64,000 nt of DNA, taken from Leishmania martiniquensis (lineage: Eukaryota; Euglenozoa; Kinetoplastea; Trypanosomatida; Trypanosomatidae). Under the pieces are notes generated by a model, which saw only the letters and a program-made list of their open reading frames with translations, ran no database searches and was not told the origin of the DNA. This document shows positions 39,733-50,800 of this stretch, piece after piece. A program made the position numbers and the translations under genes. The stretch spans positions 434,001 to 498,000 of the forward strand of contig NC_090165.1 in assembly GCF_017916325.1 (NCBI RefSeq), written 5' to 3'. Position 1 is the first letter of the stretch. Every line of letters begins with the position of its first letter.

Positions 39733-42009
39733 GGTGAAGGCGCGGACGTGGCCTGCTGGCGAGCGCGCAACTGGTGCCGCGAAAGATGGGCCGCTCGAAA
39801 GCTGCTGGTACGTATGGTGGTGAGTAATTTGGTGCGCGCCAGCGGAAGGGGCATAGCTGCTTCCTGAGGCTGGGCACGAGTCCGCGTGTTGCTTCGCGAC
39901 TGCGAGGCGCAGCACTCCGTCGAAATCTGGTGATGATGAGGCAATCTTGAGGTATACCGGCTTCCACACGGGCTATGCTTACGATAAGGCAAGTGCGTAA
40001 AGGTGCTGAAGTCGGCAGGGCACGCCGATGACAAGGAAAAGAGCTAAGGCGCGTGCTAGGCACACGGCGCGTTGCTTAACCAGAGGTGGCTGAACACCTT
40101 CAATGTGGAGGAGGGTACGCGTGCCGCATTGTGCCTTCCACGCTTATTTCCTTTCGAACGATGTCGCTTCGCGCAGATGCCTGCTCACTCCCGTTTCGGC
40201 ATTGCTCTCTTCCACTGCTTACCTCTGAAGAGAAACGGAGGTCGGCAGGGGACGTGGCTGCGCGGCCATTTAGCGGATCGACTGCAGTCGTGCCACGGAC
40301 AGCCGGCGCTGTGTATGCGCTTTGACGTTTGGTGCTGCAGAGCGTCTTTTCGTCTTCTGGTACATGTGGGACGGCAGTACCTCGCCGCTTACACTTTCAT
40401 CGCCGTGTACATCTCCAGCTGACGTGCGTGCGCCGCTGAAGCGGGATGGCTGTTTTTGTGTAGGAGGCGGTGTGGCCGCGTATTCTCAGCACACCGTACT
40501 GCTTTCACTTGAGAAAGAAGCCGCTGAACGCCTCTTACCCTGTGCGCCCTCCCCTCCCCTCCTCCTCCAAGCCTCGTTGCAAGAGGACGTGGGGTGTGTG
40601 GGCACTGTGAGGGGTGGGAAGAGCTCGTTTTTTCTTCTTCCCTCTCTCACACTACCATGACAGCGGGAGAGAAGAGGAGGGGGTGGGTGGGTGGGAGCGC
40701 CTTCGCCAACGGTATTGCAGCGTCCCATGCCCCGTTTTCTGTCGTGCTCAGATAGCCAAGATGGCGCGCTACGTCAGCGAGTGTGCCGAGACGACTGCCT
40801 TGCGCCCGTGCCCCATAAGCCTGTGTGAGCGCCAGAGGGCCGAGAGAGGAGTGGGGCTCACCTCACGTTCTCAGGCAGAGGAAGTGGACAGATTGGAAGC
40901 AAGCCGACCGACGAGTACAAAAAAAAGAAAAGCCCCATTGCAGGCGTCTCGTGCACGCTCGGAGGCGACTGCACAGAGCCCCGCTGATTGCGCTGCCGCA
41001 TTTGCCTGTGTGCTGCGATGAGCGTGGAGGCACACCATCGCGTATCCGTTGCCCATAACGAGCTCCTACGCCACAACACCCACTCTATTCATAACAGACG
41101 GAATAAGCGTGCGCGTGCACACATACACACACATACACATACACGCTCAGGCAGGCCATCACCAAATAGTGGCGCACTACGGCACTTGAGGGTTAGAGGG
41201 GGGAGCACAGGCAACACACACGTTGTGCCCGCCCCCGTACCCAGCTCTGCACTCACCGATTTTGATGATCGACGGTGCTGCCATCAGCCAAGGTCATCCG
41301 CCAGAGGCCTAAGGAACCAGCCACCATGTGCCGCTGTGTTTCCCTTCTGCGGTCACACGTTCTTCATTGAAGCAACTCTCTCAGCCTTTCATTTCTTCGA
41401 GGCCCTTACTGCGTCTTTTTGACGCGCGGTTCACCTGCCGCACTGCCATCAGAGACGCGCTCTGCCCTTGTCTCGCGCCGATTTATCTTCTTCCCTTCAG
41501 TAGGGAAGCGCTCTCCGCGTGACCTTGCCGGGGGAAGAGGGTCATGGGAGTACCGCTCGAGTCGCGCGTGGCTTCGTGCACACGCTGGAATCTCCCGCGA
41601 CTGCAGTCCTGCACGATTTCACATGCACGTCACTTCCTCTTGCCCGCACGCTTCCTTTTCTTTCCGTTTGCTGGGCCGGCTGCGCACATACGGCATACTC
41701 CCCCATACCGCTTTTCCACCCCTCCCGTCAGAACAAGCACACTCCCACACACAAACGCTCCACGTTAGAGGCACCCAGCGCTTTACCTGCTGCGTGTCTG
41801 CGTGCGTCCACCCCCTCCCCCCTCCCCCTCCTCTCTCCTCTGACGGTTCTTGCTCAACTCGCGTGCTTCTGTTTTCCCAGTGCTGCACCCTGTGATACCG
41901 CGCTGCTTCTGCATTAGGACGCTTGCTGCCTTCTGTGACTTGACCTTCTCCTTTCGCTTTCCGCGCATCCTCTTGCTGGTCTTCACCACACTGCTTTGGT
42001 GCGAAAGAC
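39733..42009. other. intergenic spacer before the first PLAC8 gene
   Basis: A 2.3 kb spacer with a CA-type repeat at about 41119-41144 and a strong pyrimidine tract at about 41805-41845. The latter, followed by AG near 41880, is the likely splice region for the gene at 42010. No coding sequence is supported. Confidence 0.55.
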
Positions 42010-42507
42010 ATGCCCAGCTCTTCGAAGCCAGAATACTTCGTCGTCAACCAGCAGGAGCAGTCTGATGCGGTTGGCTTGACGGTGGCCAGGACGGTTCAGG
42101 CCGCTAGTACTGCCACTCGCCCGTGGCACTACGGATTGTGTGTAACCTGTACCGAAATGAACTCGTGCCTGGAGTGCTACTTCTGCACAGTGTGCCAGCT
42201 CAGCCGCCAGTTCAACGTGTTCTACAACGGCAAACCAGAGCTGCACCTTCCTGTCTGCCTGCTGGTGGCCGGACTGAACCTGGCTGGTGTCCCCTCCATC
42301 TTTGCGCTCGAGTTCATCTTACGTTCGGACGTCCGCCGTCGCTACGGCATCGATGGCAACGTGTTGAGCGATTGTTGCGTGTCGTGGCTTTGCGGGCCGT
42401 GCGCGGTGCAGCAGCAATTCCTGGAGATGACGTCTCTGGGCCTTTGCCCCGGTGTGAGCATGTGCTGCGTCGCCCCTATGATACCAGAGGCGCCTGTAAT
42501 GCTCTAA
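42010..42507 (+). CDS. PLAC8-family cysteine-rich protein
   Basis: Predicted 165 residues. Two cysteine clusters flank a hydrophobic segment. The first is WHYGLCVTCTEMNSCLECYFCTVCQLSRQ (residues about 37-65). The second is YGIDGNVLSDCCVSWLCGPCAVQQQFLEM. The hydrophobic stretch between them (LPVCLLVAGLNLAGVPSIFA) could be a membrane segment. The WHYGLC start, the CxxC..C..C pattern and the C-terminal CC-x4-C-x2-C-x3-Q are the PLAC8/DUF614 signature. Members in other eukaryotes are small membrane proteins linked to cell-size control or metal transport; the function here is unknown. It is a diverged paralogue of the three identical genes at 49077, 53201 and 57317. Confidence 0.85.
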   Translation: MPSSSKPEYFVVNQQEQSDAVGLTVARTVQAASTATRPWHYGLCVTCTEMNSCLECYFCTVCQLSRQFNVFYNGKPELHLPVCLLVAGLNLAGVPSIFALEFILRSDVRRRYGIDGNVLSDCCVSWLCGPCAVQQQFLEMTSLGLCPGVSMCCVAPMIPEAPVML

Positions 42508-44360
42508 GCCGTGAAAGGGGCCCCTACAGGGCGGTCACCACCGCCGCTCTTCTTCCTGAGTCGTGATGGCTGTGTCTCCATGCCCCTCCCTCCCTCTCAC
42601 GCTCGTTTCGTCGTTGTTGCAGCCTTTCATCGTCTTCTCGAAGTGAGTACCTCCGCTCGCCCCCCTCCTCTGCACTCTTCCTCGCGCCACTTGTCGCGTC
42701 TTCTTCCCACGATTCCTCTCTGTTTCTCCGCCTCGACTTGTCGTCTCCCATCTCCCTTTACCCTTGAAGAAAATATTTGCTTCGCTGTCTCTGTTGGCTG
42801 CCCCTTTGGCCATGCCCTCCCCCCTCCCCCCTCTCTCCCTCTTCCCCTCTCTCTCGTTGCCAAGCAACGTTGCCCACTATTTCCCCTCCTCCCCTCTCTC
42901 GATCTCTCATGCAGCCTCCACATGCGCTCACACGTACGGAAGGTCACTGCGACCGCCGTCGCTCGTGCGAAGGGGAACCGAATGAAAAAAAATACCGCAT
43001 CGTATAATACATCTGTATGCCGTTTGTCGAAGATCATGTGTGTGTGTGTGCGAGCTCACTGATGCGCGGGCTTTGACGCGCTTCTTTTCTCCGCCGTCCC
43101 GTCCCCTTTCACCCTTTTTTTTCGTGCTTGTGAATGAAAGAAGCAGATGAGAGGCGTGGGCCTACACCCCATCGCCTCGTCTTCCCTCACCCACCCCTCC
43201 TCTCCGACTCTTTCGATCTGATCCCCCATGGTCTTCCTTGCCTCCTCCGCCTCCTCCTCCTTGCACCCCTCTCCATTCCTGCGCACACTAATCAACACAG
43301 GCGCCACCTCCTCACCCCTTTTCTTTGTGTGTGTGGATTTTTTTCAGTTTGAAACCTATCGAGTGATTCTCGAGTGCACCGTTTCGCCGTGGCGATGATG
43401 GTGCCCTTGCCTTACCTACGCTCCTCTCCCTCTCTGCCTCGCACCTCACCGTTCTTTTTTGTCGCAGCCTTCCCCCGACATGCCTTGCCTGTTTCGCACA
43501 CCCTTCTCCTCTTTGTGCGCGGGCTTTCCGGGAGGGAGCGCGGGTGAGGTCCAATGTTGAAACGGGCACACCGCACACAGAGAGTGAGGGGTATGCGTGA
43601 GGGTGGGCAATAAATAGTGCAGCAGGGCGTAACGGTGGTAGCTGCTCTTGATTTTGCTTTGTTCGGACCTTGTGGCCTGCCTGCAGAGAGGATGATGGTG
43701 GCTCCGCACACGAAGCATGCTCGTGCATCGAAGGCCAGCATTGCACTCTGCGTGACTCTGTGCAAGTTGTGCGAGAGGCGCCATGGAAGGGAGGGAGGGA
43801 GGGTGAGGGTATTGTGCCACCGCTGCGCGCGTGAGCGCAGTGGTGCGTTGTGAAACACAGAAACAATACAAAGGAGGGGCAGTCTCGGCGCTCTTTACTG
43901 AGCTCTCATCGCGGCGCCAATGATGGAGCTGCGACCCGATGCATTTGGGGTCAGCTGTGCGGTTGCCGCCTTCGCTACGGCGCTTTTGTCTTGTGTCCCT
44001 TTATCCATCCGCGCATGGGCACGAGCTTCTCTCTCCCTCTTACACTTACACCCACACATACACACCTCTTCTCACTCCTCCTGCCTCCCCCACCGCTCCC
44101 TCGACCGGAACAGAAAGGCACCCGAGGCGAAAGCGCGTTCATTTTTCGGTTGCTTTCCAGTTCACCACATACACGGCAGAAGGGGGACCGGCACGTCGGA
44201 TACGGAGGAGCCGCACGGAATAGCGCTGGCAAGGATACTGCACCTTGTGTCGCCCCACTCCCTCGAGTGGCCACCACACAACCGCCATTGGACCTGAAAA
44301 CGGAAACGAAGATTCCGGACTGAGCTCTTTCATCGGAAGCCGCATCGGGCCCTCCTTAGC
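42508..44360. other. intergenic spacer
   Basis: A 1.85 kb spacer, CT-rich at 42650-42910 and 43180-43270. Several overlapping frames on both strands are Ser/Pro/Leu- or Arg-rich, as expected of translated pyrimidine tracts. None is supported as a gene. Confidence 0.6.
43789..43809 (+). other. G-quadruplex-forming motif
   Basis: Five GGG runs separated by 1-3 nt loops lie on the + (transcribed) strand. Such a sequence can form a parallel G-quadruplex in DNA or in the spacer-derived UTR RNA. Folding is inferred from sequence only. Confidence 0.55.
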
Positions 44361-46019
44361 ATGCGTTCGCAGAATGGCTATGGTGCCCCTGCAGCCCCTG
44401 GAGGCAGCAGGGGCTGCACAGGTTCCACGGGCCCCGCTGCTTCAACTCGCAGTCGCTCCACTGGCCGCATCCCTGGGGCCGTGCGTGATGGCGTGGCGGG
44501 GGCGGCACGCAGCGGCGGTGGCCGGCTCAGAACGTCTTCTCCGTCTACCACAGCTGTTGCTGGCCGCGGCGCCCTATCTGTCGCACGAGGGGCCACCTCC
44601 ACTCGTCCCATATTAGGCGGTACACGACTCGACTCTTCAGCAGGGGTGCTTGACGCCGGCGCAGGACGCGCTGCGAAGCGCGATGCCATTCAGGCAGAGA
44701 TGGACGCGTTAGCGGACGACTTCTTCGGCTCTGTGCCCTCCCAAGCCCCCGGGGCTGCTACTGTTGCCACCAGGGCATCGGCGCGCGACGCCTCTACTGA
44801 CAGCCCCTACTTTCGAGCCGTTGCTGGTAACGGCCTGACGGCAGACACGCTGCGCTCGACCACTTCGTGGTACGAGGGACCGGCTGATCCGGCTGGCCGT
44901 AGCTTTGACGCCTCGGACAGCAACCTGCTTTGCATGGACGTGCTGGTGCCTTCAGCTGCAGCGTATGGCACTGTGGGTAGCGCTTCTACTGTCCGCATGT
45001 TGGGGGCGGTGCCGCCGTCAACCTTCTCTCCGCTCTGCGTGATCGGGTCAGCGGATCACGGACTGAAGGTGTTCGATCTGCGCACGATGCGGGAGCTGAA
45101 AACGCTGTACACTAAAACGTGCGGGCACACGGAGTGGGTCACGGCGTGCCGCTTCTTGTCAGGCAGCCGGGTGATATCTGGCGGCATGGACAGCAAGTTG
45201 TGTCTGTGGAGTGACGTCATCCGCGGCGGACCGGCGCGGTGTGTGGACCTTCTAGGGCATACAGGCAGCATCAGCCAAGTGGAGGTGAGCGAGAGCCACG
45301 GCCGGCCCATTGCCATGAGCGCGAGCTACGATAGGACGATGCGCATTTGGGAGCTAAGTGGTGCGGCGGGCGGGAGGCAGGTGGGCTGTCTTAGCGGCCA
45401 CAAAGGCCCCGTAACCCACTTCAGCTGGTTCGAAACGGAGGTGCTCTCAGGAGATCGGCAGGGCACCATAAAGCTGTGGGACGTGGAGACAGCTCAGTGT
45501 CACCTGACTACCTCGTCAAAGCGCGGCCAAATCGGCTCTTTGGGTCACCTTGTGCACCCTGACGTTGGGCGCCTCGCCCTCTTCGGCGACCAGGGTGGCG
45601 TGCTCACCATCCTGGACGCGCGCGGGCCACCCTCGGCAAAGCCCGTCTTCCAGGACGTTCTACATCGAGGGGGAATGGTGACGTTTATTCGGACGCCCTC
45701 TCCTGCGGCGGTGTCGGCCCCTCTTATTGTAACGTGCGGCGCCGACAAGCGCATCGTCGTGCGAGATGCCCGCAACAACTTTGCAGAGGTGTGTGCCATC
45801 ACCGACCACGACGACTTTGTTTACTCGGTGGAGCTGATCGGCAACCTCCTTCTCTCCGGTGCCGGCAACGGTCGATTGCTTGTGCATAGCGTCGAGACGG
45901 GAGAGCTGCTGTATGAGCTGAGGGCGAATGCGGCAGCTGTGCGCGAGATGTTTGCGTCGCCGTCAATGCTCGTCGTTGCCGGGGACGACGGCAAGGCAAA
46001 GGTGTTTGATTTCATGTAG
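44361..46019 (+). CDS. WD40-repeat protein
   Basis: Predicted 552 residues. The first about 200 are Gly/Ala/Ser/Arg-rich, with AKRDAIQAEMDALADDFF near 115. From about 215 to the end there are roughly seven WD40 blades: LCVIGSADHGLKVFDLR, GHTEWVTACRFLSGSRVISG with KLCLWS, GHTGSISQVEVSE with DRTMRIWEL, GHKGPVTHFSW with GTIKLWDVE, the GDQGGVLTILDARG blade, GADKRIVVRDARN, and GAGNGRLLVHSVETGELL. The protein ends in AGDDGKAKVFDFM. It probably forms a single propeller used as a protein-interaction scaffold. No F-box, LisH or other partner domain is recognised, so the complex cannot be named. ATG 44361 is the first ATG of the frame. Confidence 0.85.
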   Translation: MRSQNGYGAPAAPGGSRGCTGSTGPAASTRSRSTGRIPGAVRDGVAGAARSGGGRLRTSSPSTTAVAGRGALSVARGATSTRPILGGTRLDSSAGVLDAGAGRAAKRDAIQAEMDALADDFFGSVPSQAPGAATVATRASARDASTDSPYFRAVAGNGLTADTLRSTTSWYEGPADPAGRSFDASDSNLLCMDVLVPSAAAYGTVGSASTVRMLGAVPPSTFSPLCVIGSADHGLKVFDLRTMRELKTLYTKTCGHTEWVTACRFLSGSRVISGGMDSKLCLWSDVIRGGPARCVDLLGHTGSISQVEVSESHGRPIAMSASYDRTMRIWELSGAAGGRQVGCLSGHKGPVTHFSWFETEVLSGDRQGTIKLWDVETAQCHLTTSSKRGQIGSLGHLVHPDVGRLALFGDQGGVLTILDARGPPSAKPVFQDVLHRGGMVTFIRTPSPAAVSAPLIVTCGADKRIVVRDARNNFAEVCAITDHDDFVYSVELIGNLLLSGAGNGRLLVHSVETGELLYELRANAAAVREMFASPSMLVVAGDDGKAKVFDFM

Positions 46020-47851
46020 AGTAAAAGGGCGGTCATCTGCTTCAGGACGAGGGGCCTGAGAGGATACGCAGGCAAGCGCGAGGACTACTTGCCGCCACGG
46101 AGTGCTCTTGTGTGTGCATCTACAAAGTTGCCGGGGGCCGGTGGAAGGCTGATGGATCGATGGGTCGAGTAGATGCAGGCGAGCATATGAAGAAGAAAAG
46201 TGTCTGTGTGTGTGTGGGGGGCATATCGATGGAACTGAAATGCAGGATGACAGCAGAGCCGAATAGATACATATATACATATAGATATATATGTATGTAT
46301 GTATGCCTTTCTCTCTCTCTCTGTGTATGTGTACGCCCTTGCACCACTTGCTGCAAGGGGGCTCAGTGCGCTTCTTTCTCTGTATCAGAGAGAGGGGATG
46401 GGGTGGGGAAAAGGAAAGGGAGGCGGAGCGCTGCGCCTTCTCACGGTCTGCGCCTCTCTGTTTGAAAGTGCTTTTTTTCTTCGTGTTCCCCCCTTTTTTC
46501 GCTCTGAGGGGACCCGCCCGGCGTTGCGAGGGAGGCGCAGAGGTGCAGAGAAGAGGGATACACGAAGGAAGAAAGAGGCGCGCGCGTCACAGCACAGCTG
46601 AGACGTTCTCATGGTGGAGAGGAGGAATCCATACACACCCCATCTGTAGGGTCCACGAAAACACCATTCGATGGCCCACCGGTACGCATGGGCGCAACGG
46701 CCAGCGGTCGAGTCCTTGAGAATTCAACCCCTCGGCGATGTCGAGGCAGCCATCCCTTCTGCGGTGCACGTGCACCGCAGAAGGGATGGTGGGTGAGTGG
46801 CAGCGTTGTAAGCGAAGCGACATCGCGATTTCTGAGTGGCACCTGCTCTTCCTTTCCACCTTAAACAGTACATATGCCACCCACACCTGTGACTAAAGGC
46901 AACCGTACATGAAGTATACCTTTTTGCCACCAAAGTTTCAGCTGATAGCACCACCACGTAGAGGCGGGTGTCGACGCCAAGCACAAAAGCAGCTCCGCCC
47001 CTCCGTAGATATTCTGCTGCTGCTGCCAAGGCGTGTGGCAGCTGAGACGATCCTCAGCCTTTGTGCTTGTTCATGTGTTATCGTGCCTCTGGCGCCGTGG
47101 CTTTCCTCTTTCTGCACATTCCGCGCATGCCTGCACGTTAGTCGCGCGCTTCCCACAGTGCGGAGTGTTCCTTCCTTTGTATACCAAACAGCATGCGCAC
47201 ACACGCGCAGATACACACACATACACCGATGTACAGAAACGACGAGAACGTTTGCGACGGATCAAAGAAAAAAACAAGAGACGAAGGGCTCAACAGAGGC
47301 ACTAGTGCCACCGTACTGCTGTTACGCCTCATTGCTATTCGGTTGCGTGGATGCCTCTCTCCTTCCCTTGACCTTTTCTTCACGTCTGCGTCTACGAATG
47401 CGCCTCAGCGCTTCGCACTAGTTCGCGTCACTCTTTTTTTAAGTCTCTTCCCTTTTTACGGAGGTGCCCCCCTTCGCCTCACAGGCTTCTGTTCGTTCGC
47501 ACGTACCCTTTCCATACTAACCCCCGGTGACCTCCTGCATCCGCCATCGCCAGCGAAGTGCCCCTACCCTCTAAACGGTGCCAGGAGAGCAATAAGGAGA
47601 ACAGAACCAGCGCGCTGAAGCGGCTTTAAACGACTGCTACTCCACTTAGAACGGTCTCTGACGAAACCTCCCCCTCCACAATCTGTGTGGTGACGCATAT
47701 TACAGCGTCAGCGGCCCCCTGCACCTGCGCACGCAAGACTATGCGCATCAGCCCCATGGTGCAGCTGCGAATGCCTTGTGCCACCCAGAGGGTACCCATA
47801 AGGTCGCTCTGCTATCATGCTTCCTCTGTCGTAATCTTGTCAGTGAGAAAC
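46020..47851. other. intergenic spacer with TA/CT microsatellite
   Basis: A 1.8 kb spacer. A TA/TATG run (46267-46304) joins a CT run (46310-46321). A GC-richer block at 46620-46860 surrounds a perfect palindrome. No gene is supported. The tandem array starts at its right edge. Confidence 0.55.
46750..46789. repeat. perfect 40-nt palindrome
   Basis: The left arm ccatcccttctgcggtgcac (46750-46769) is followed immediately, without a spacer, by its exact reverse complement (46770-46789). The next base pair outward does not match. It could extrude as a cruciform or fold as an RNA hairpin. Confidence 0.9.
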
Positions 47852-50800
47852 GGTGCGCCTCGTCGCTTCGATCTCCGGCTGATACGAACTGAGTTGCACA
47901 TGAGTTTCGGAAATGCAACGCAGACAACGCCACGGGCAACAGCAAACGTCGCTTAAGGGGCGCCATCAGCATGGTGGGGGGTGAAGGGCAACGGCGCGAG
48001 GGGGGGAAGGGGACTCCCCTTGGGGTTTGGCAGATGCCTATCCCCTTCTCCCCCCTGCTGCATGGGCACTGCTGCACACAGCCCGGCGCGCTACTGTCCT
48101 GGCTCTCGTCTGCTGTGCCAGCCACATAACGAGGCTGTGGCGAATCGGAGCAGAGGTGGGGGTAGAGCGGCGACCGTCGTTTCCCTTCCCCAACGCTTCT
48201 GCAGGTGAAAGTGGGCGCCTGCTGTGCCCCCTCTTTCCGCGCAGTAGGGCGGGCGAGTGGGCGTGTGCTCAGCAACGGGCCGGCCTCCCCCTCTCCCTCC
48301 TACACGAGCACACAGGCACGCGCATGCATGCGCAGGCCCGTTTGGATAGCGCACGGCTGGCTGTCTCCCGCCTCCCGTCTTGGACACCCTCCCCGCCGCT
48401 TCCATGCACTCCTTCATGTCTCTCTTCCCCTTTCTTCCCTCCCGCTGCCTCCAAACGCCATTCTACGCAGCTGACGCGCATTGATCCTCTTTGCTCCTCT
48501 CCTCGCAGAAAGAAAACCGCCCGCTCTCGTCTCTCACCCTTTGTCTCGCTTTGGCGCCCTCTCTCCACCCCCCACACCGCCTTCCCTGCCTCTTCCGATT
48601 GTGCCTCCCTCTCGCGTGTGCATCTGCGGCTGCAGTACCCTTGCAGCGCCCGTGGCTCTCTCCTGGCCTTGCGTCTTCCTCTCTGCCATTGTCTCTCTGT
48701 GCGCGGCTCATTCTGGTGTCCCCCTCTCTTCGTGTATCTCCATCTCTCTCCTGCATTTATCTTGCCCACATCCCACCCCGCTCCCCATCCGCGAAGCCGC
48801 CACGCGCAACACGTGTGCCTGCCGCCTCGCCCTTCATTTTGTCGATCCTTTCTCGCTCTCGCTCTCTTTGCTTTCTTTGTATTACCGCTGACCCATTTGA
48901 CACTCTTCCCTTTGAGGCTCTGCCTGTTCCTGGCGACTCTGCGCACAGTGCCGCGCTCGCATATACCTCTGTACACACATTGACATACAGAGGTGTACAC
49001 ACATATCCGCTGCGGTGGGTGCAGTCTCTGTTGTTCCGGTTCTCGTGCACGCAGCCTCCTGCAACGCAACGCAACCATGCAAGCGCAGCCTCCAAGCAAG
49101 GGCCCTGGCAATGACGGTAACGCGTACAAGCCGCCGTACAAGCAGCAGCCGATGCCCGGACCGGCCGTCAACCCTAACATGGGCGACCCTGCACGGCAAA
49201 GACAAAGCGGGTTGTGGCACTATTCCCTCTGTGTGTGCTGCGAAGATATGGACTCGTGCTGCGAGGCGTGCTACTGCTTGCCCTGCCAGGTGAGCCGGCA
49301 GTGCAATATGTTGCATCACAATGTCCCTCAGATAGATTATGCGTACTGCCTGCTGATGACCTTCTGCGACCTGTACATATTTTTCTTGGGCGTGACGTGC
49401 GTCTTTGTCAGCGAGACGCGTCGTCTGGCGCGCGAGCGGTACGGCATTGCCGGCACTACGTGCGAGGATTGCTGCATCAGCTACTGGTGTCGCACCTGCT
49501 CTACTCAGCAGGTGCTGCTGGAGATGACTGTGATGAACGACTTCCCAGGCGCCACATGCTACGACGCTGCTCCCCAGCCGAATCGCAGCGAGATGGTCTA
49601 AGAGTGTGCCTATAGCTCCTGGCGGTGGACGGGGGGAGGGGACGCTGCGAACGGTTGCGACTCGGATGCGGCGACGACTCGGATTCTGCGTGGGCGCGCC
49701 CTGGATGCTCTTCCGATGGAAGGGGGCTGTAGTGAGTGATGGCGAGAAAGCAAAGTAAGGGGGTGGGGGACCCGGAAGAGCGTGACTTTGGGCGGCGGCG
49801 CAGTGCTCTCTTCTCCTCCACAGCCCCCGCTCTGTCTCGTGTCCTCGGCTGCCCCTCTTGTCGATGCCGGGCCTAAAACATGGTGGCCGCGCCTTTTTTG
49901 TCCTCGGCTGCTCCGTGCCGCATCGACGCCCCCCAGCATTTGTTTTCATTGTGCTCTCCTTCGTGCTGCCCCCCTCCACCCGGCGCAGACCTTCCCTCGC
50001 TTCCTTCTCCCTCACACCTCGCCGCGGCCTCTCCCTGGTGCTCTTATCACGTTGGAAGGGCTTCTATTGCTTTTGCTTCCCTTACCTCGTTGTTCTTGTT
50101 TCGCCATGAGCTCCTTCCTCCCCCTCCCGAGCCTCTGTCCCTGCCGCCAGGACGATGGCGTTCATCTCTTGTTGGCCTTCGAGTGCGTATGCGTGCCTAT
50201 TTCTCCTTTCCGCTGATACAGCGATCGCCGCCGCTGTCTCTGGCTTCGCCACGCGCCGTGCTGATCCCTCCCGCTCCGCAAATGACGTCTCTCTCTTTCT
50301 CGCATTCTCGTCTGTGCCTGTGTACTTTACGCCCCTGCTGACGTCAGTCGCCCCGCCGCGGCTCCGGGGTCCAGCACCCGCTCTGTGGAGAGGCTGAGAG
50401 CTTGCGGCCTGCCCTCGGGTACAGCTGCAGGGCCGTGGGTATGTGTGTGCGAGTCTGGGCTGGCATTGCGCGGAAGAGACGCGTGGCTACGATGGCGTGT
50501 GCTGCAGGTCACTGCGGGTCGTCGGCACGACTCGATCAATAGGCGCGGCCACTTACTGTTTCCCTGACTTTGCTGCGCCGCGCCAGCGCTGGGCGCATTG
50601 CTGTACCCTAGCCCGCGCTGTAGGGTGTGGGACTGCAAGGCGGTGGCGGGCCCGGCTTCTCGGTGAGTCCTCGATACAAGTCTGCACTATGCCAGAGACG
50701 CATTTCGCCCGCACAGGCCTGTGTGGCAGCTGACCTCCCCCGCACAGGGGCTACCGCGCGCCGGTGTGGCGAGGAAAGCGAAGCGCTGCGGTGGCGATTC

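Noticed and set aside
48027..48983. 318-residue + strand open frame in each repeat unit
   Set aside because: Ser/Leu/Pro/Arg-rich translation of pyrimidine tracts, ends just before the PLAC8 gene, and its start is frameshifted in unit 3. It fits 5' spacer sequence better than a protein.
48269..50015. Minus-strand open frames of 303 and 377 residues opposite the PLAC8 gene
   Set aside because: Antisense to a real gene, Arg/Gly-rich, no domain, and opposite to the transcription direction of every other gene. Their persistence across units only reflects DNA identity.
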